The notes: generated by a model not told the origin, from the sequence alone. A stretch of 23,326 nt of DNA from a virus (IMGVR_UViG_3300025732_000272:1-23326), one strand, 5' to 3'. Shown: positions 1 through 9,120, counted from the stretch's first letter. Numbers and translations: made by a program.

Positions 1-2697
1 GGAGTGCCTGCAAGTGAAACGCCATCAACAACAACAACAACGACTACTGGTGGAGACAGTGCAGGCTTTGAGGTTGGCATACCTACTGTGCCTACTGGTG
101 GTCTTTCAGTTGGCGTGGCAACGCCAGAAACATCAGTTGTACAAACAGGCGGCGGTACACAGCTACAACAAATTGCAACACAATCAGAGGCTCAACAGAA
201 GAATTTTCAATATCCCCTTGCTGATTATTACGAACAGCCCAATGGAACAATTTGGGTTGTAGATAGAACGACGGGAAAATTAACTCAGTATCAACCCTCT
301 GAAGGTCAAGCAACACAAGTAAGTGGTGGTGCGCTTGCAAGAGCTGGCGCATCAATGGGTGAGGAGTTAGAACTTCCAGCCGACGCAAGATACAAAGGTA
401 GTCTTAAAACATTTGATCCTGCTACGGCAGCCGAAGGCCCATCATCGTCTAATTTAAGTACGATGGCTTTGGTCGGAGAACTTGACCCTAATGCACCATC
501 GTTTAACTTAAAGATCACCAAGAATCCTGACGGCACTACGACGCAAACAGATCGTGTCGGCAATGTTGTTACGTTCGATGCTGCTGGAAATATCTTACAA
601 GACAAGACAACATACACCGCAGGAACGCAAGCTACGCAGGCTGTTGGTACTGTTGGAGGTTTATTCCAGGAAGCGCTTGGCGAATACTACAAAGCACAGG
701 CCGCTGGAGTGCAAGGCGCAACAGGGAATGTACCTAGCGATGTAAGAAATTTATCGGCTGACATTGAAAAGTCAGGTCAGCTTTTGCAGTCTGGTGCATA
801 CCGAGCATCAGAAAAGGATTATCTACAACGCAATGTAGATGCTTTCAAAACGTATGAACAAACGGGCGACAAATTACAACTTGTTCGAGATATAGGGTCT
901 AATTTATCTGACAACTTTGGCGCTGCATTAGGCATATTTGGCAAGGAAAGGGTTCAAGAATTAACTGAGCTTGCTCAATACGGTCTTTCCTTGAATCTAC
1001 CAGTAAGAGCTGTCGTTGGTGCAATTGAAGGCACTAAGGGAGCTTTTGAATCATTTGGTAGCAAGTTTGATGAGGTCTATCAAAATCTCATTAGCAGAGG
1101 TGTGCCGCCAGATCAAGCCATGCAGCAAGCAAGAATTTCTGGTGGTGTAGACGGTTTAATTACATTTGTTACTGAATTTTTAACAGATGTAACACCAGGT
1201 GGTGGTACGGTTGCAGGAAGAGTGGCAAAAGAAACTGCTGGCGAAGCGGTTGAGACATTTTTGCAAGCCAAAGCGGCAGGAGAAAGTAACGCAACTGCTT
1301 TTGGTCAAGCGCTTACCGCAGCACTTGCGGCAGGGAAAGTTACCGCAACAATGGAGGGAGAGCAAAAGGTTCTTCCTAGCATTGACCCAACGGTTGCGGC
1401 AGATGTAGGGCCAACTAATCTTGGACAACTGGTTGTTACAGGCAAGGCAGTTACAGGCACAGTAGTTAGTCAAGATGGTAATAACTCACTGGTTGTAACG
1501 GAAGATGGTGGTGCTAGCGTTGTTCCTTCAGTAGATACGACCACGGGGCAACGTATCAATGTTGGTCAGTCAGTGGTTATGGATTCATCTGGAGGCGTTA
1601 CAGCAACGCCTGAGTCTGTAACAACTGCAGCACCGTCTGGTAATACGGTTGTTGTTGTATCTGTCGTGCCTTCAAATAATACAGCACTTGTTATTGATGC
1701 AGGTGGTAATACGAAAGTTGTACCGGCAATAGATGCTGCTACTGGTGCACAAGTCGACACAGGCCAAACGCTTACTCTATCCGGTAATAATACGTTAACC
1801 AGCGTTGCGCCTATAACTAGCGGCTCTTTGGCTGGGGCCGGAACGCTTGTTAGCGCGGCTACAGCACCAGACTTTACAGGTGCCGTCCAACCAATAACAA
1901 CCGGTGCAGTGGCACCAACAGGCGGCATTACTGGTCAGGCATTGATTGATGCTGCGCTTGCAGCAAATGCAAACTTAACGTCAGGTATTGTTTTGAACAA
2001 CAATAATGACGGCACTTCAACTGTTCTAGTAACAAATGGGGGTGTAGCAGTTGTTCCAACAATGGATACAACAACTGGCACAAAATTAACAACAGGAACA
2101 CAAGTTACAGTCGATACTTCGACAGGTACGGCAACCTCCGTTACAGCTACTCCATCTGTTACACCGACTGTTACGCCAACCGTAACTCCTACTGTAACCC
2201 CCACCGTCACCCCAACGGTAACCCCAACAGTTACTCCGACCGTAACACCGACGGTTACACCAACAGTTACGCCTACTGAGGATATAACGCCTACACCAAC
2301 TGTAGATATTGTTCCTCCAAAACTAGAACCAGAAGCGCCAAAGCCACCACCGGTTGTTGAAACCCCACCGGAAGACATATTGTTGCAACAGATTATTACG
2401 GAACAGACAACACCTGAAGAAGTTCCAACACCAACTATAAAACCCGTGTTGCCAGAGCCACCAGTCATAACACCAGAGGTTCCTGAAGTTATTGTTGAAC
2501 AACCGACAGCCGTTGTTAATAAACCAGTGTATAACCCACCGCCAGGTACTCGCGTTGTTGAAACTGAAGGTATCTTGCCAATGCGTATGCAGCTATCTGA
2601 AGATTACACGGGCGATGTAGAAGGAACGCCTGAAGAAGAACAAAAAGCCGTATGGAATGTTAGGTCACTAAAACTTAGACGTTTGTTAGGAATTTAA
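1..2697 (+). CDS. Thr/Pro-rich virion-associated protein, possibly 5'-truncated
   Basis: The frame is open to the window edge. The first in-frame start is a GTG at base 4 (897 residues), but the true start may lie upstream. The N-terminus is Thr/Gly-rich and is followed by a mixed alpha/beta region. Between about residues 496 and 715 there are three diverged ~45-residue repeats built on the pattern V-T/D-x-G-G-x-x-V-V-P-x-x-D-(T/A)-T-T-G. Next come nine perfect TPTV units, a Pro-rich linker with many PTP and PPP runs, and a short charged C-terminus ending LKLRRLLGI. It heads a run of four long rightward genes that precede the lysis genes, so a virion role (tail, fibre-like or internal protein) is inferred from position and composition. 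I recognise no enzymatic motif and no named family. Confidence 0.75.
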   Translation, partial: GVPASETPSTTTTTTTGGDSAGFEVGIPTVPTGGLSVGVATPETSVVQTGGGTQLQQIATQSEAQQKNFQYPLADYYEQPNGTIWVVDRTTGKLTQYQPSEGQATQVSGGALARAGASMGEELELPADARYKGSLKTFDPATAAEGPSSSNLSTMALVGELDPNAPSFNLKITKNPDGTTTQTDRVGNVVTFDAAGNILQDKTTYTAGTQATQAVGTVGGLFQEALGEYYKAQAAGVQGATGNVPSDVRNLSADIEKSGQLLQSGAYRASEKDYLQRNVDAFKTYEQTGDKLQLVRDIGSNLSDNFGAALGIFGKERVQELTELAQYGLSLNLPVRAVVGAIEGTKGAFESFGSKFDEVYQNLISRGVPPDQAMQQARISGGVDGLITFVTEFLTDVTPGGGTVAGRVAKETAGEAVETFLQAKAAGESNATAFGQALTAALAAGKVTATMEGEQKVLPSIDPTVAADVGPTNLGQLVVTGKAVTGTVVSQDGNNSLVVTEDGGASVVPSVDTTTGQRINVGQSVVMDSSGGVTATPESVTTAAPSGNTVVVVSVVPSNNTALVIDAGGNTKVVPAIDAATGAQVDTGQTLTLSGNNTLTSVAPITSGSLAGAGTLVSAATAPDFTGAVQPITTGAVAPTGGITGQALIDAALAANANLTSGIVLNNNNDGTSTVLVTNGGVAVVPTMDTTTGTKLTTGTQVTVDTSTGTATSVTATPSVTPTVTPTVTPTVTPTVTPTVTPTVTPTVTPTVTPTVTPTEDITPTPTVDIVPPKLEPEAPKPPPVVETPPEDILLQQIITEQTTPEEVPTPTIKPVLPEPPVITPEVPEVIVEQPTAVVNKPVYNPPPGTRVVETEGILPMRMQLSEDYTGDVEGTPEEEQKAVWNVRSLKLRRLLGI
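2149..2280 (+). repeat. TPTV tetrapeptide repeat tract
   Basis: Eleven consecutive 12-nt units encode TPSV, nine TPTV and TPTE. The units differ at synonymous third positions (for example acaccgactgtt, acgccaaccgta, acccccaccgtc), so the protein repeat is conserved while the DNA repeat has decayed. The tract most likely forms an extended rigid or flexible stalk between the repeat domain and the Pro-rich C-terminus of the host protein. Confidence 0.95.
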
Positions 2698-2699
2698 TC

Positions 2700-3722
2700 A
2701 TGGCTAAACAACTTGCAGCCTTGTTAGGTGGTATGGACATGCAGCGACTTGCCGAACTTGTTCGACAGCAAGGCAGAGGCAAAGACACCGTGCTAGCCCA
2801 TATCACGCCTAAAGAAGCCATGATGCTCAAAGCCAATGGCGGTTCAGGAACAGTCAATCCTGTAACGGGCTTGCCAGAGTTTCAGGACTATGGATTTTTA
2901 GGTGGTTATGAAGATTTAGCGCCTGCATCTCAACAAGGTTTAGATAATCAAAATGTGTTTGCACCAGAAGCAATATCTCAGCCTATTGACATGAGTAGAT
3001 CGCTTATCTATACAAACCCGACTGACACAATGGAGCCTAGTCAAGATTTCACACAATTTTTTGACTACTCAGCGCCAACTCGATTTGAAACAGAGCTTGC
3101 AAGGCTGGGGCCAGATCAAGGTGCTGACGCGCTCGGTCAAGCGGCAATGGGCAACTTGCCTGCTATACCGTCTGGCGTTCCTACAGAGATGGGCGCTGGT
3201 CAAGAAAGAAGTGTGAGTGACTTGTTAAAAGCTGGTGCTAAGCAGGTGCTAGGGACAAAAGAAGGGCTTGCCGGTTTGGGAACCTTGGCATCGGTGTTGC
3301 AAGCAAGACAAGCCGGTCGTCAGGCTCGCAGAATGCAACAAGAGTTGTCAGCGCTTGGTCAGCCCCAGCGGCAAATGGGCGAAGAGATGATGCGTTTAGG
3401 GCAGGCCGGTCAGGTAACGCCAGTGCAACGACAGCAACTCGAAGCGTTAGCAGCAAGAGAGCGTCAGCAATTGGCGCAACGTGGCTTAACGTCAGGTACA
3501 GCACAGCAACAAGCCGAAGCTAGGCAGGTAGAACGTACGCAACGTGCGGCGCAAGACTTGTTAGACCAAGGTATTAAGATTGCAGGGATAGGCAATCAGT
3601 ATCAAGCGGCGGCAATCAAAGCTGGTTATGCGGCAGACCAAACCACGCGAGAAATGTTGAACAAAACGCTTGCAAACTTGTATGCCACCATTTACGGTAA
3701 CGTGCAGCCCCCGAAAGGTTAA
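2700..3722 (+). CDS. Ala/Gln-rich virion protein, candidate internal or ejection protein
   Basis: This 340-residue protein starts 2 nt after the preceding stop. The N-terminus has the segment DTVLAHITPKEAMMLKANGG followed by GSGTVNPVTGLPEF (about residues 29-62). I recall similar 'HITP/HMNP...NPxTGLPE' starts in uncharacterised phage structural proteins. The middle is low in structure, and residues about 180-330 are a long Ala/Gln/Arg-rich helical region (RQAGRQARRMQQELSALGQ and similar), probably coiled coil. It sits between the Thr-rich protein and two other coiled-coil proteins, suggesting a shared virion assembly. No catalytic motif is visible, and the function is inferred from context and composition. 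Confidence 0.7.
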   Translation: MAKQLAALLGGMDMQRLAELVRQQGRGKDTVLAHITPKEAMMLKANGGSGTVNPVTGLPEFQDYGFLGGYEDLAPASQQGLDNQNVFAPEAISQPIDMSRSLIYTNPTDTMEPSQDFTQFFDYSAPTRFETELARLGPDQGADALGQAAMGNLPAIPSGVPTEMGAGQERSVSDLLKAGAKQVLGTKEGLAGLGTLASVLQARQAGRQARRMQQELSALGQPQRQMGEEMMRLGQAGQVTPVQRQQLEALAARERQQLAQRGLTSGTAQQQAEARQVERTQRAAQDLLDQGIKIAGIGNQYQAAAIKAGYAADQTTREMLNKTLANLYATIYGNVQPPKG

Positions 3723-3724
3723 TC

Positions 3725-5224
3725 ATGGCACTGAACGAAACCCTTAATACCACGGGTGATCCTATTACAAGAGCCATGCGCTCAGTCATGGGTCAGCAAC
3801 CTGCTTTGAATGAAACGCCTGAGCAGGGTATGCAGCGAAGAATTAGTCGTGGCATTACGGCAGAGGAGCAACTTCCGAGTCTAATGGAGGCGCAACGTGC
3901 TGAAAGTCAACAGGCTCAAGAAGATATTGCAGCGCAACGTACGAGTGCTGCAAAACGCCGTGAAGAGATTGGTAAGGAGTTTGCGACCCAAGAACGAATG
4001 CTGGTCGAATCACCTGAGTATCGTCAAAGAGAGATGCCAGCATTTGAGCCAAGCCCTACTAACCTGGAAGACATCCGAAACGTACTGGCTCTTACTACTG
4101 TTGCTGGTTTTCTTGTTGGTGGCGCTAGCAAGCGGTCAGGGTTGGCTGCTATGGCAGCTCTTAACGGTGGATTAGAAGGATTTCGCCAAGGCAGACAAGA
4201 AGTCTACAAGCGAGAGTTAGATGTTTTCAACAAGAACATTGAAAGTATTAAAGAAAACAATCGCCAAACTTTAGATCGATTCAACAAGGCTATGAGCCTT
4301 TTGCAGACAGATCGTAAGGCTGCTGAAGGTGAGTTAAAAGTGCTTGAAGCAGAGTTAGAAAACTCAACTGCATCGGCTGCTTTAAGACAAGGCCAGTACA
4401 AGCAAGCGCAAGAGATTCTTTACAAGGCGGTAGAAGGCTCTGATCGTGCATCGCAGACGCTTTTGCAGATGAAACAGCAAGCTGATTTGGCAAGAGAACG
4501 TATGCAGCAGCAACGTGAGCTTGCACAAGATCGCATGGCGTTTCAACGTGAAATAGCCCAACTTAAACAAGAAGGGAAGATACAGTCTTTGCCTGGGCCA
4601 TTAGATAAACGATTAGAAAATCTTGGCACATCCAAAGATGGTATCAACCGTATATCATCCTCAGCTAAGCCTGAATTCTTTGGTCTTTTCCCGCAAAAAG
4701 AAGTTGCAGAAACATTCCTTACACTTGTAGATCGTGGTCTTCCTGTTGGGCAGGTGACATCACAGATAGCGCAAACATTTGGAATTAAAGCGCCTCCGAT
4801 CACAAATGATACGGTCAATTTTTGGAAAGATTACCGTGAATTTGTAGCTAAGGTTAGAAATACATTGTTCGGTCAAACCTTGACCAAAGCGGAAGAAAGA
4901 TCGTTTGACCAATTCACAATCAATCCAACTACAAGCGCTGAAAACGCAAGAACATATTTTGACCGTCAAATTCAAATACTGAACGATGCTGCTAATCGAC
5001 AACGAAGAATAGGAAGATCGATTGGCGTTAATGATCAAACCCTTAACGCTTATCTTGGCGAAGAAGTGCCAGGGCAGGCTCAACCGCAACCGCAACCTCA
5101 ACCACGTCCTGGTTCAGTCCCTGATATAGAAACTTTTGTTGCAGCAGCCAGAAAAGCCAATCCTAATGCAACAGATGCAGAGCTTAGAGTTTATTGGCAA
5201 AACAAGTACGGAGCAGCGCGATGA
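3725..5224 (+). CDS. Coiled-coil virion protein, candidate internal or ejection protein
   Basis: This 499-residue protein starts at ATG 3725 just after the upstream stop, in a TTAATCATGGC context that closely resembles the start of the gene at 2700. A short hydrophobic Gly/Ala segment (about residues 118-145, VLALTTVAGFLVGGASK and following) could insert in a membrane. Residues about 150-290 are a strong heptad-like, charged helix rich in Gln, Glu and Lys. The C-terminal third is globular, with a QPQPQPQPRPG linker (about 453-463) and a final helix ending QNKYGAAR. A hydrophobic hairpin plus long coiled coils fits podovirus-like internal core or ejection proteins; this is inference and no family is recognised. 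The stop overlaps the next start as ATGA. Confidence 0.7.
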   Translation: MALNETLNTTGDPITRAMRSVMGQQPALNETPEQGMQRRISRGITAEEQLPSLMEAQRAESQQAQEDIAAQRTSAAKRREEIGKEFATQERMLVESPEYRQREMPAFEPSPTNLEDIRNVLALTTVAGFLVGGASKRSGLAAMAALNGGLEGFRQGRQEVYKRELDVFNKNIESIKENNRQTLDRFNKAMSLLQTDRKAAEGELKVLEAELENSTASAALRQGQYKQAQEILYKAVEGSDRASQTLLQMKQQADLARERMQQQRELAQDRMAFQREIAQLKQEGKIQSLPGPLDKRLENLGTSKDGINRISSSAKPEFFGLFPQKEVAETFLTLVDRGLPVGQVTSQIAQTFGIKAPPITNDTVNFWKDYREFVAKVRNTLFGQTLTKAEERSFDQFTINPTTSAENARTYFDRQIQILNDAANRQRRIGRSIGVNDQTLNAYLGEEVPGQAQPQPQPQPRPGSVPDIETFVAAARKANPNATDAELRVYWQNKYGAAR

Positions 5225-8163
5225 GTACATCATCTATCATTGATCCGTTTGAAAAAAAATCGAAAGAAATAATTGACCCTTTTGACAAGCCCTCTACTGA
5301 TGTTTTAAGTCAAATACCTGGTGGCGCAACATCACCTCCTGGTACTTTTATCGATCAGGTTCCTAAAGGCCCATCTGCATTCGAACGCGGGTTGCAGGCT
5401 CTTGCCGCCGTTCCTGTAATTGGTGGTGGCGCAAGGCTCGCACAGTCTGCGTTAGGCGCTCAACGGTTATACGGTACATCAACTGCAGGAAAAGTTGGTG
5501 GTCAATTGTTATCAGCCTTGCAGCCTAAAACAGTTGGTGAGGCGACTAAGATGGCTGGTGGTGCGTTTGCCGCTGGAACTGCTGGTGGATTGGCTGAGCA
5601 AGCAGCGCAACGTCAAGGTGCTGGCCCTGTAGTAACGCAGCTCGCTGGCATGGCAGGGGAAATGGTTCCTGGTTTAATTACATATCCAGTTAGTAGGGCT
5701 GTGGAACGTGCTGTTACACCTTTGATTCCATCGATGCGTCAAAGCGTTGCAGAAAGTTTGGTCAGACGTTTGCCGCAAACAGTGCGCGAAGGCGCTTTAC
5801 CCGAAGTTGGCGTTACCAGGCAGCAAAGACTTGCTGGTGCTAAAGCAGAGCTTGAAGGCGGTGCGGGTACTGGTGGAGCCGTAACAGTTGGTAAGACGTT
5901 AGAAGATACGGCTAACCGTTTGGTTTCTGAAATGCAAACGGCTACAGCAGATCGAGTGAAACGATTGCAACAAGATTTTGATAGCAGCATTCGTAGCATA
6001 CAAGATCAAAGTGTTAAAGATGCACAAAACGCTGTTAATAGAGCGTTTCAAGCTGGCGCAAGAGTTAGGCAAAATGCTGCTGGTCAAGGTGCTCAGCGTG
6101 TGCAAGAAGCCGAACTTATTGCAAGGCGTATCGAGCAAGAAGCTGCTGATGCGGCGCAACAAGAAGTGACGCGAGTTAGAAGCCAAATTGATGATTTGGT
6201 ACAGCGTCGCAACGCAGCCGTAGCAGAGTCTGAGCGCGGAATGCGGGAGGCTGGGCGTGGATTCGCGCAATTTGGTGAGCGTGTTACGTTGTCTCCAATT
6301 GGTGAAGAAGCTAGAACCGCTGCTAGCACAAGGCTTGATCAACTTAAGGCAACTCGCAGAGCGCAAGTTCAATCTGATTTGGATGCTATCGACAATATTG
6401 TTGCTAGCAAGATGGGTCAAAGCGCAGGAGCTGTTCCAGCAGCAGCAGACTTTGAATCACTGATTAAAACAAAGGTTGGCGCAGGAGCGTTGCCTGGTCA
6501 AGTTGACCCGCAGCGTGAGCCAATGCTTAAACGCTTGCTAGCAGATGTAACTGGGAAGCAAGAAAAGGTCAACGAAGCAGGGCAGACCTTTGTCGTTCAA
6601 ACGCCTGTTTCGTTTAATTCGCTTGAAGAGATACGCAGACGACTTAGAGATCGTTCATATGGTGGCGATGAAGGATTTTCTGCTATTAGTGCAATAGAAG
6701 CTGGCGATCTGGCAAAAGGTGTGGAGGCCATGCAGCGTCAGTTTGTTGGCGATGATGTGTTTGGACGGTACTTAACGAATTACGCTCAGGCAAGTAAACC
6801 GATCAATCAATTCAATACGTTGCAAGGCAAGGTTCTTACAGCGCAAACGCCATTTGGTGAGAGGTTTATCACTGACCCAGCACAGATACCATCAAGGTTA
6901 TTTAGTTCGCAAGAAAGCGTTAAGACCTTTACTGATTTGGTTGGAGGCGATCAGGCGCTAGTTAACAGCCTAGCAACTAAATACTTGAATGATCAAATGC
7001 GTGGTGGCACGGCGCAGGATGTCGCAAGAACGATTGATAGCAACCGAGATTGGCTTGCTTTAGATCAGTTCAAAGGCTTACGCGATCAACTATCTGGTTT
7101 GCAAACAAGGCTCGCACAAGCGGAGACTGGTGCTGCAAGGCTGGGTGCTGCTGGCAAAGCGGCAGAGGCTGAGATTGGTCAGCTTGCAGGCAAGATCACG
7201 CAGCCTCAATTAGCTCCTATACCTGCCGCCGAACAAATTCGTCGTGAAGCAGCTCAAAGCGCCGAAGAGTTATCAAGGCAAGCAGCCAAGCGTGTTACAG
7301 CATTTCTTGAGCCAAGGCAGGAAGCGTTACGCCTTGCCAAAGAAAGCGCTGCGTCGAGATTGCAAAAGGAAGTTAGTGAAGCTCGTGGTCAACTTACAGG
7401 CAGAATTTCTGATATTGAAAAAGAAGCTGCAGCACAAGCCGATGAAATTAGAAAGAATCTTACATTCGGTCAAAAGAATGCAAGCGATGCTTTCTATCAG
7501 CGGTTGACAGGTACAACAAGCCAAAAAGACATTGAGGCAATGGCTGCTGCAGTCAAGCAAGTGCCAGAGGCCACTGAAGCATTCAAGTCAGCAGTAAGAG
7601 AATCGCTATCTCGTGTACCAGAGAATAGATTAATGAATCTATTTGATAGAAATATTGAGCCAGCATTAAAAGCGTCTGGCTTATATCGTGCTGATGAGCT
7701 TGCTGAAGTAAGAGCGCTTGTTGAGGCTGTTGACATAGCTCGTAATGCGGTAGAACGGGCTAAGATTGCTGCTAGTAAGGCAGTAGGAACAATGTCGCCA
7801 GAGGCTGCGTTTACTGATGAAATACGCAAGGAAGTTGTAAAGGCTCGTGTTGGTCAAGCAAGTGTTACAGGCATTGCGGCCTTAGCCGGTACGCTTGCTG
7901 GGTTTGGTGGACAAGGCTTGATGACTTCGTTAGGTATTCCGGCTGCTGCTGCAGGCGTGTTTGGCACTCAAGCAATACGCACAGATTATGCTGCTGCCTT
8001 GCGTCGAGCTGTTGCTGAAATTGTCTCTAATCCCGCTGAACTTCGACGTGTGTTAGCAACGCCTGAACCGCAACGTCCTGGTTTACTAATGACGCTTGCA
8101 AGAAACGTACTTGCTGCAGAGACAGGTTCTCTAGTTCCTCAAGGAGAGATAAATGCCCCTTAA
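5221..8163 (+). CDS. Large coiled-coil internal virion/ejection-type protein
   Basis: The open frame reaches upstream to 5194, but ATG 5221 is chosen because it overlaps the previous stop (ATGA) and has GGAG 8 nt upstream; this gives 980 residues. The N-terminus has two DPF repeats (IIDPFEKKSKEIIDPFDKP). Residues about 55-160 are Gly/Ala-rich and hydrophobic. Long Ala/Gln/Arg helices follow at roughly 200-330 and 600-780. A second Gly/Ala-rich hydrophobic segment lies near the C-terminus (VTGIAALAGTLAGFGGQGL). Two hydrophobic segments flanking long helices, a length near 1000 residues and a place directly before the lysis genes match the style of phage internal virion proteins that are ejected with DNA. 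I see no transglycosylase or peptidase motif. Confidence 0.75.
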   Translation: MSTSSIIDPFEKKSKEIIDPFDKPSTDVLSQIPGGATSPPGTFIDQVPKGPSAFERGLQALAAVPVIGGGARLAQSALGAQRLYGTSTAGKVGGQLLSALQPKTVGEATKMAGGAFAAGTAGGLAEQAAQRQGAGPVVTQLAGMAGEMVPGLITYPVSRAVERAVTPLIPSMRQSVAESLVRRLPQTVREGALPEVGVTRQQRLAGAKAELEGGAGTGGAVTVGKTLEDTANRLVSEMQTATADRVKRLQQDFDSSIRSIQDQSVKDAQNAVNRAFQAGARVRQNAAGQGAQRVQEAELIARRIEQEAADAAQQEVTRVRSQIDDLVQRRNAAVAESERGMREAGRGFAQFGERVTLSPIGEEARTAASTRLDQLKATRRAQVQSDLDAIDNIVASKMGQSAGAVPAAADFESLIKTKVGAGALPGQVDPQREPMLKRLLADVTGKQEKVNEAGQTFVVQTPVSFNSLEEIRRRLRDRSYGGDEGFSAISAIEAGDLAKGVEAMQRQFVGDDVFGRYLTNYAQASKPINQFNTLQGKVLTAQTPFGERFITDPAQIPSRLFSSQESVKTFTDLVGGDQALVNSLATKYLNDQMRGGTAQDVARTIDSNRDWLALDQFKGLRDQLSGLQTRLAQAETGAARLGAAGKAAEAEIGQLAGKITQPQLAPIPAAEQIRREAAQSAEELSRQAAKRVTAFLEPRQEALRLAKESAASRLQKEVSEARGQLTGRISDIEKEAAAQADEIRKNLTFGQKNASDAFYQRLTGTTSQKDIEAMAAAVKQVPEATEAFKSAVRESLSRVPENRLMNLFDRNIEPALKASGLYRADELAEVRALVEAVDIARNAVERAKIAASKAVGTMSPEAAFTDEIRKEVVKARVGQASVTGIAALAGTLAGFGGQGLMTSLGIPAAAAGVFGTQAIRTDYAAALRRAVAEIVSNPAELRRVLATPEPQRPGLLMTLARNVLAAETGSLVPQGEINAP

Positions 8164-8335
8164 GAAAGGTAGTAGTCAAAAGACAATCTCGACCAACATT
8201 GGAGAGATGGTGCGTAAATTCAAAGACACTGGCAAGATAGGCACCAGTCGTCCTGCAAGCAAACGTGCAGCCGTGAAACAAGCCGCTGCCATTGCCCTAT
8301 CAACAGCGCGTAAAACCAAGAGAGGTATGCGATGA
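8153..8335 (+). CDS. Small basic phage protein, DUF6496-like
   Basis: This 60-residue, strongly basic protein begins MPLKKGSSQKTISTNIGEMV and ends with AVKQAAAIALSTARKTKRG. This closely matches a recurrent small phage protein family I know as DUF6496 (MPLKKG-S-KTI--NI...QAVAIAL--ARK). It overlaps the end of the large virion gene by 11 nt and has a strong AAGGAGA ribosome site. The next gene overlaps as ATGA. The basic character suggests nucleic-acid or acidic-partner binding, but the function is unknown. Gene call is firm, family call fairly sure. Confidence 0.8.
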   Translation: MPLKKGSSQKTISTNIGEMVRKFKDTGKIGTSRPASKRAAVKQAAAIALSTARKTKRGMR

Positions 8336-8511
8336 ACTACGACACGATGATGAAAGAAGAAGGCAATAAAGAAATGAAGCGCCAGGAAGCGCAAGCTGCC
8401 GAGGCTGGTCGCAATGAAGTAGCGGGCTCGCTGTCAGCGCAACGCGCTCTTGGCCGCATCCCTGCAGCGCGTGAAGTTGAACGCAAGCCAAAGCGCCGCA
8501 TGACTCGATGA
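8332..8511 (+). CDS. Small charged hypothetical protein (59 aa)
   Basis: The gene starts ATG 8332 in an ATGA overlap with the preceding stop and ends in a second ATGA overlap with the next gene. This precise coupling on both sides supports it as real. The product is 59 residues, Lys/Glu/Ala-rich, probably helical, with a basic tail ending RKPKRRMTR. I do not recognise it. Its position among other small late genes suggests a minor virion or assembly role, but nothing in the sequence states one. Confidence 0.7.
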   Translation: MNYDTMMKEEGNKEMKRQEAQAAEAGRNEVAGSLSAQRALGRIPAAREVERKPKRRMTR

Positions 8512-8717
8512 AGCGTAAGCAAACGGGTATAAACCCTGACCTAGAGGCTGCGATAAGCAAACTCTTGGCTGAGGTCATGGCAGACCCTGAAGCAAGCCTA
8601 ACCGATAAGTCAAAGATTATTGACAGAGCATTGAAGTTAGAAGCCATACGCCTGAAGGCAAGCGATGCTGAATGGGGGAGTGGCTTTATGAATGATGATG
8701 AAGATGACGATAGTTAA
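8508..8717 (+). CDS. Small acidic-tailed hypothetical protein (69 aa)
   Basis: The start overlaps the previous stop (ATGA). The 69-residue product has a basic N-terminus (MKRKQTGINPD), a predicted helical body (LEAAISKLLAEVMADPEASL, then DKSKIIDRALKLEAIRLKAS) and an acidic tail, DDEDDDS. The body is reminiscent of short phage proteins that co-occur with small terminase or head genes, but I cannot assign a family. The stop codon lies in a short inverted repeat (8714-8737). Confidence 0.7.
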   Translation: MKRKQTGINPDLEAAISKLLAEVMADPEASLTDKSKIIDRALKLEAIRLKASDAEWGSGFMNDDEDDDS

Positions 8718-8737
8718 GGTAGACTAGATAACCTTAA
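8714..8737 (+). other. AT-rich hairpin after the small acidic gene
   Basis: TTAAGGT (8714-8720) and ACCTTAA (8731-8737) are perfect 7-bp inverted repeats around a 10-nt loop. The stop codon of the preceding gene is inside the left arm. No T-run follows (TTAACCC), so it is at best a weak terminator or an mRNA processing/regulatory hairpin. Confidence 0.4.
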
Positions 8738-8756
8738 TTAACCCATGAGGCTGAGC

Positions 8757-8999
8757 ATGGATGCGAATCTTCTTTTGAAGGTAGTGCGTATTTCTTTGAA
8801 GTTAGTAGTCGCGAGAGTCTTGACATTGCTAGCAATATCAATGACTTTTGCACTCGCTTGTTGGACAATGTGGGGGCCGACGTATGAGCGTCTTGCAGCA
8901 TTGCTCATCTTTGCTATCACAGTGTTTTTGCCATCGTTAATGAAGGAAACAAAGCATGATGACGACCATGAAAATCGTGAGCAAAAAGGTGATGGTTAA
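8757..8999 (+). CDS. Small membrane protein with two predicted TM segments
   Basis: The frame can start at ATG 8745, but ATG 8757 has GAGG 6 nt upstream and is preferred (80 residues, MDANLLLKVVRISLKL...). Two hydrophobic segments are visible: about residues 15-35 (ARVLTLLAISMTFALACW) and 43-60 (LAALLIFAITVFLPSLM). An Asp/His/Glu/Lys-rich tail follows, HDDDHENREQKGDG. Two membrane passes and a charged tail resemble class II holins or other phage inner-membrane proteins, but a better holin candidate lies downstream at 10196. The role is unknown. Its 3' end overlaps the next small gene. Confidence 0.65.
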   Translation: MDANLLLKVVRISLKLVVARVLTLLAISMTFALACWTMWGPTYERLAALLIFAITVFLPSLMKETKHDDDHENREQKGDG

Positions 9000-9120
9000 G
9001 GAAGTCCCCGCCGTTGCCAAGCAAGTAACCCCCAACTTTCAGCCAAAGTTTACCAATGGCGCACCATGCTATGGAACCATGACGGCTGCGCAGCAATGGG
9101 GGAGCAAAGGTGGCAAATAA
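8956..9120 (+). CDS. Small hypothetical protein (54 aa)
   Basis: ATG 8956 to TAA 9118-9120 encodes 54 residues: MMTTMKIVSKKVMVKEVPAV, then a Pro/Asn/Gly-rich segment and a C-terminal AAQQWGSKGGK. It overlaps the preceding gene by 44 nt and the next gene by 11 nt, and it fills an otherwise empty gap in a gene-dense operon. The C-terminal Gly/Thr/Ala pattern looks protein-like rather than random. No family is recognised. Start choice among the first Met codons is uncertain. Confidence 0.6.
   Translation: MMTTMKIVSKKVMVKEVPAVAKQVTPNFQPKFTNGAPCYGTMTAAQQWGSKGGK

Noticed and set aside
2149-2280. A CRISPR-like or minisatellite array
   Set aside because: The 12-nt units are coding, contiguous, with no spacers, and differ only at synonymous sites.
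1935-2468. A 177-codon leftward frame rich in GVTV repeats
   Set aside because: It is the reverse-strand shadow of the TPTV repeat and its flanks in the rightward gene.
5899-6420. A 173-codon leftward frame
   Set aside because: It lies wholly inside the long virion gene and has no ribosome site or family resemblance.
8757-8999. Primary holin
   Set aside because: Two predicted TM segments fit a holin, but the GTA-type holin directly coupled to the lysozyme is a much better candidate.
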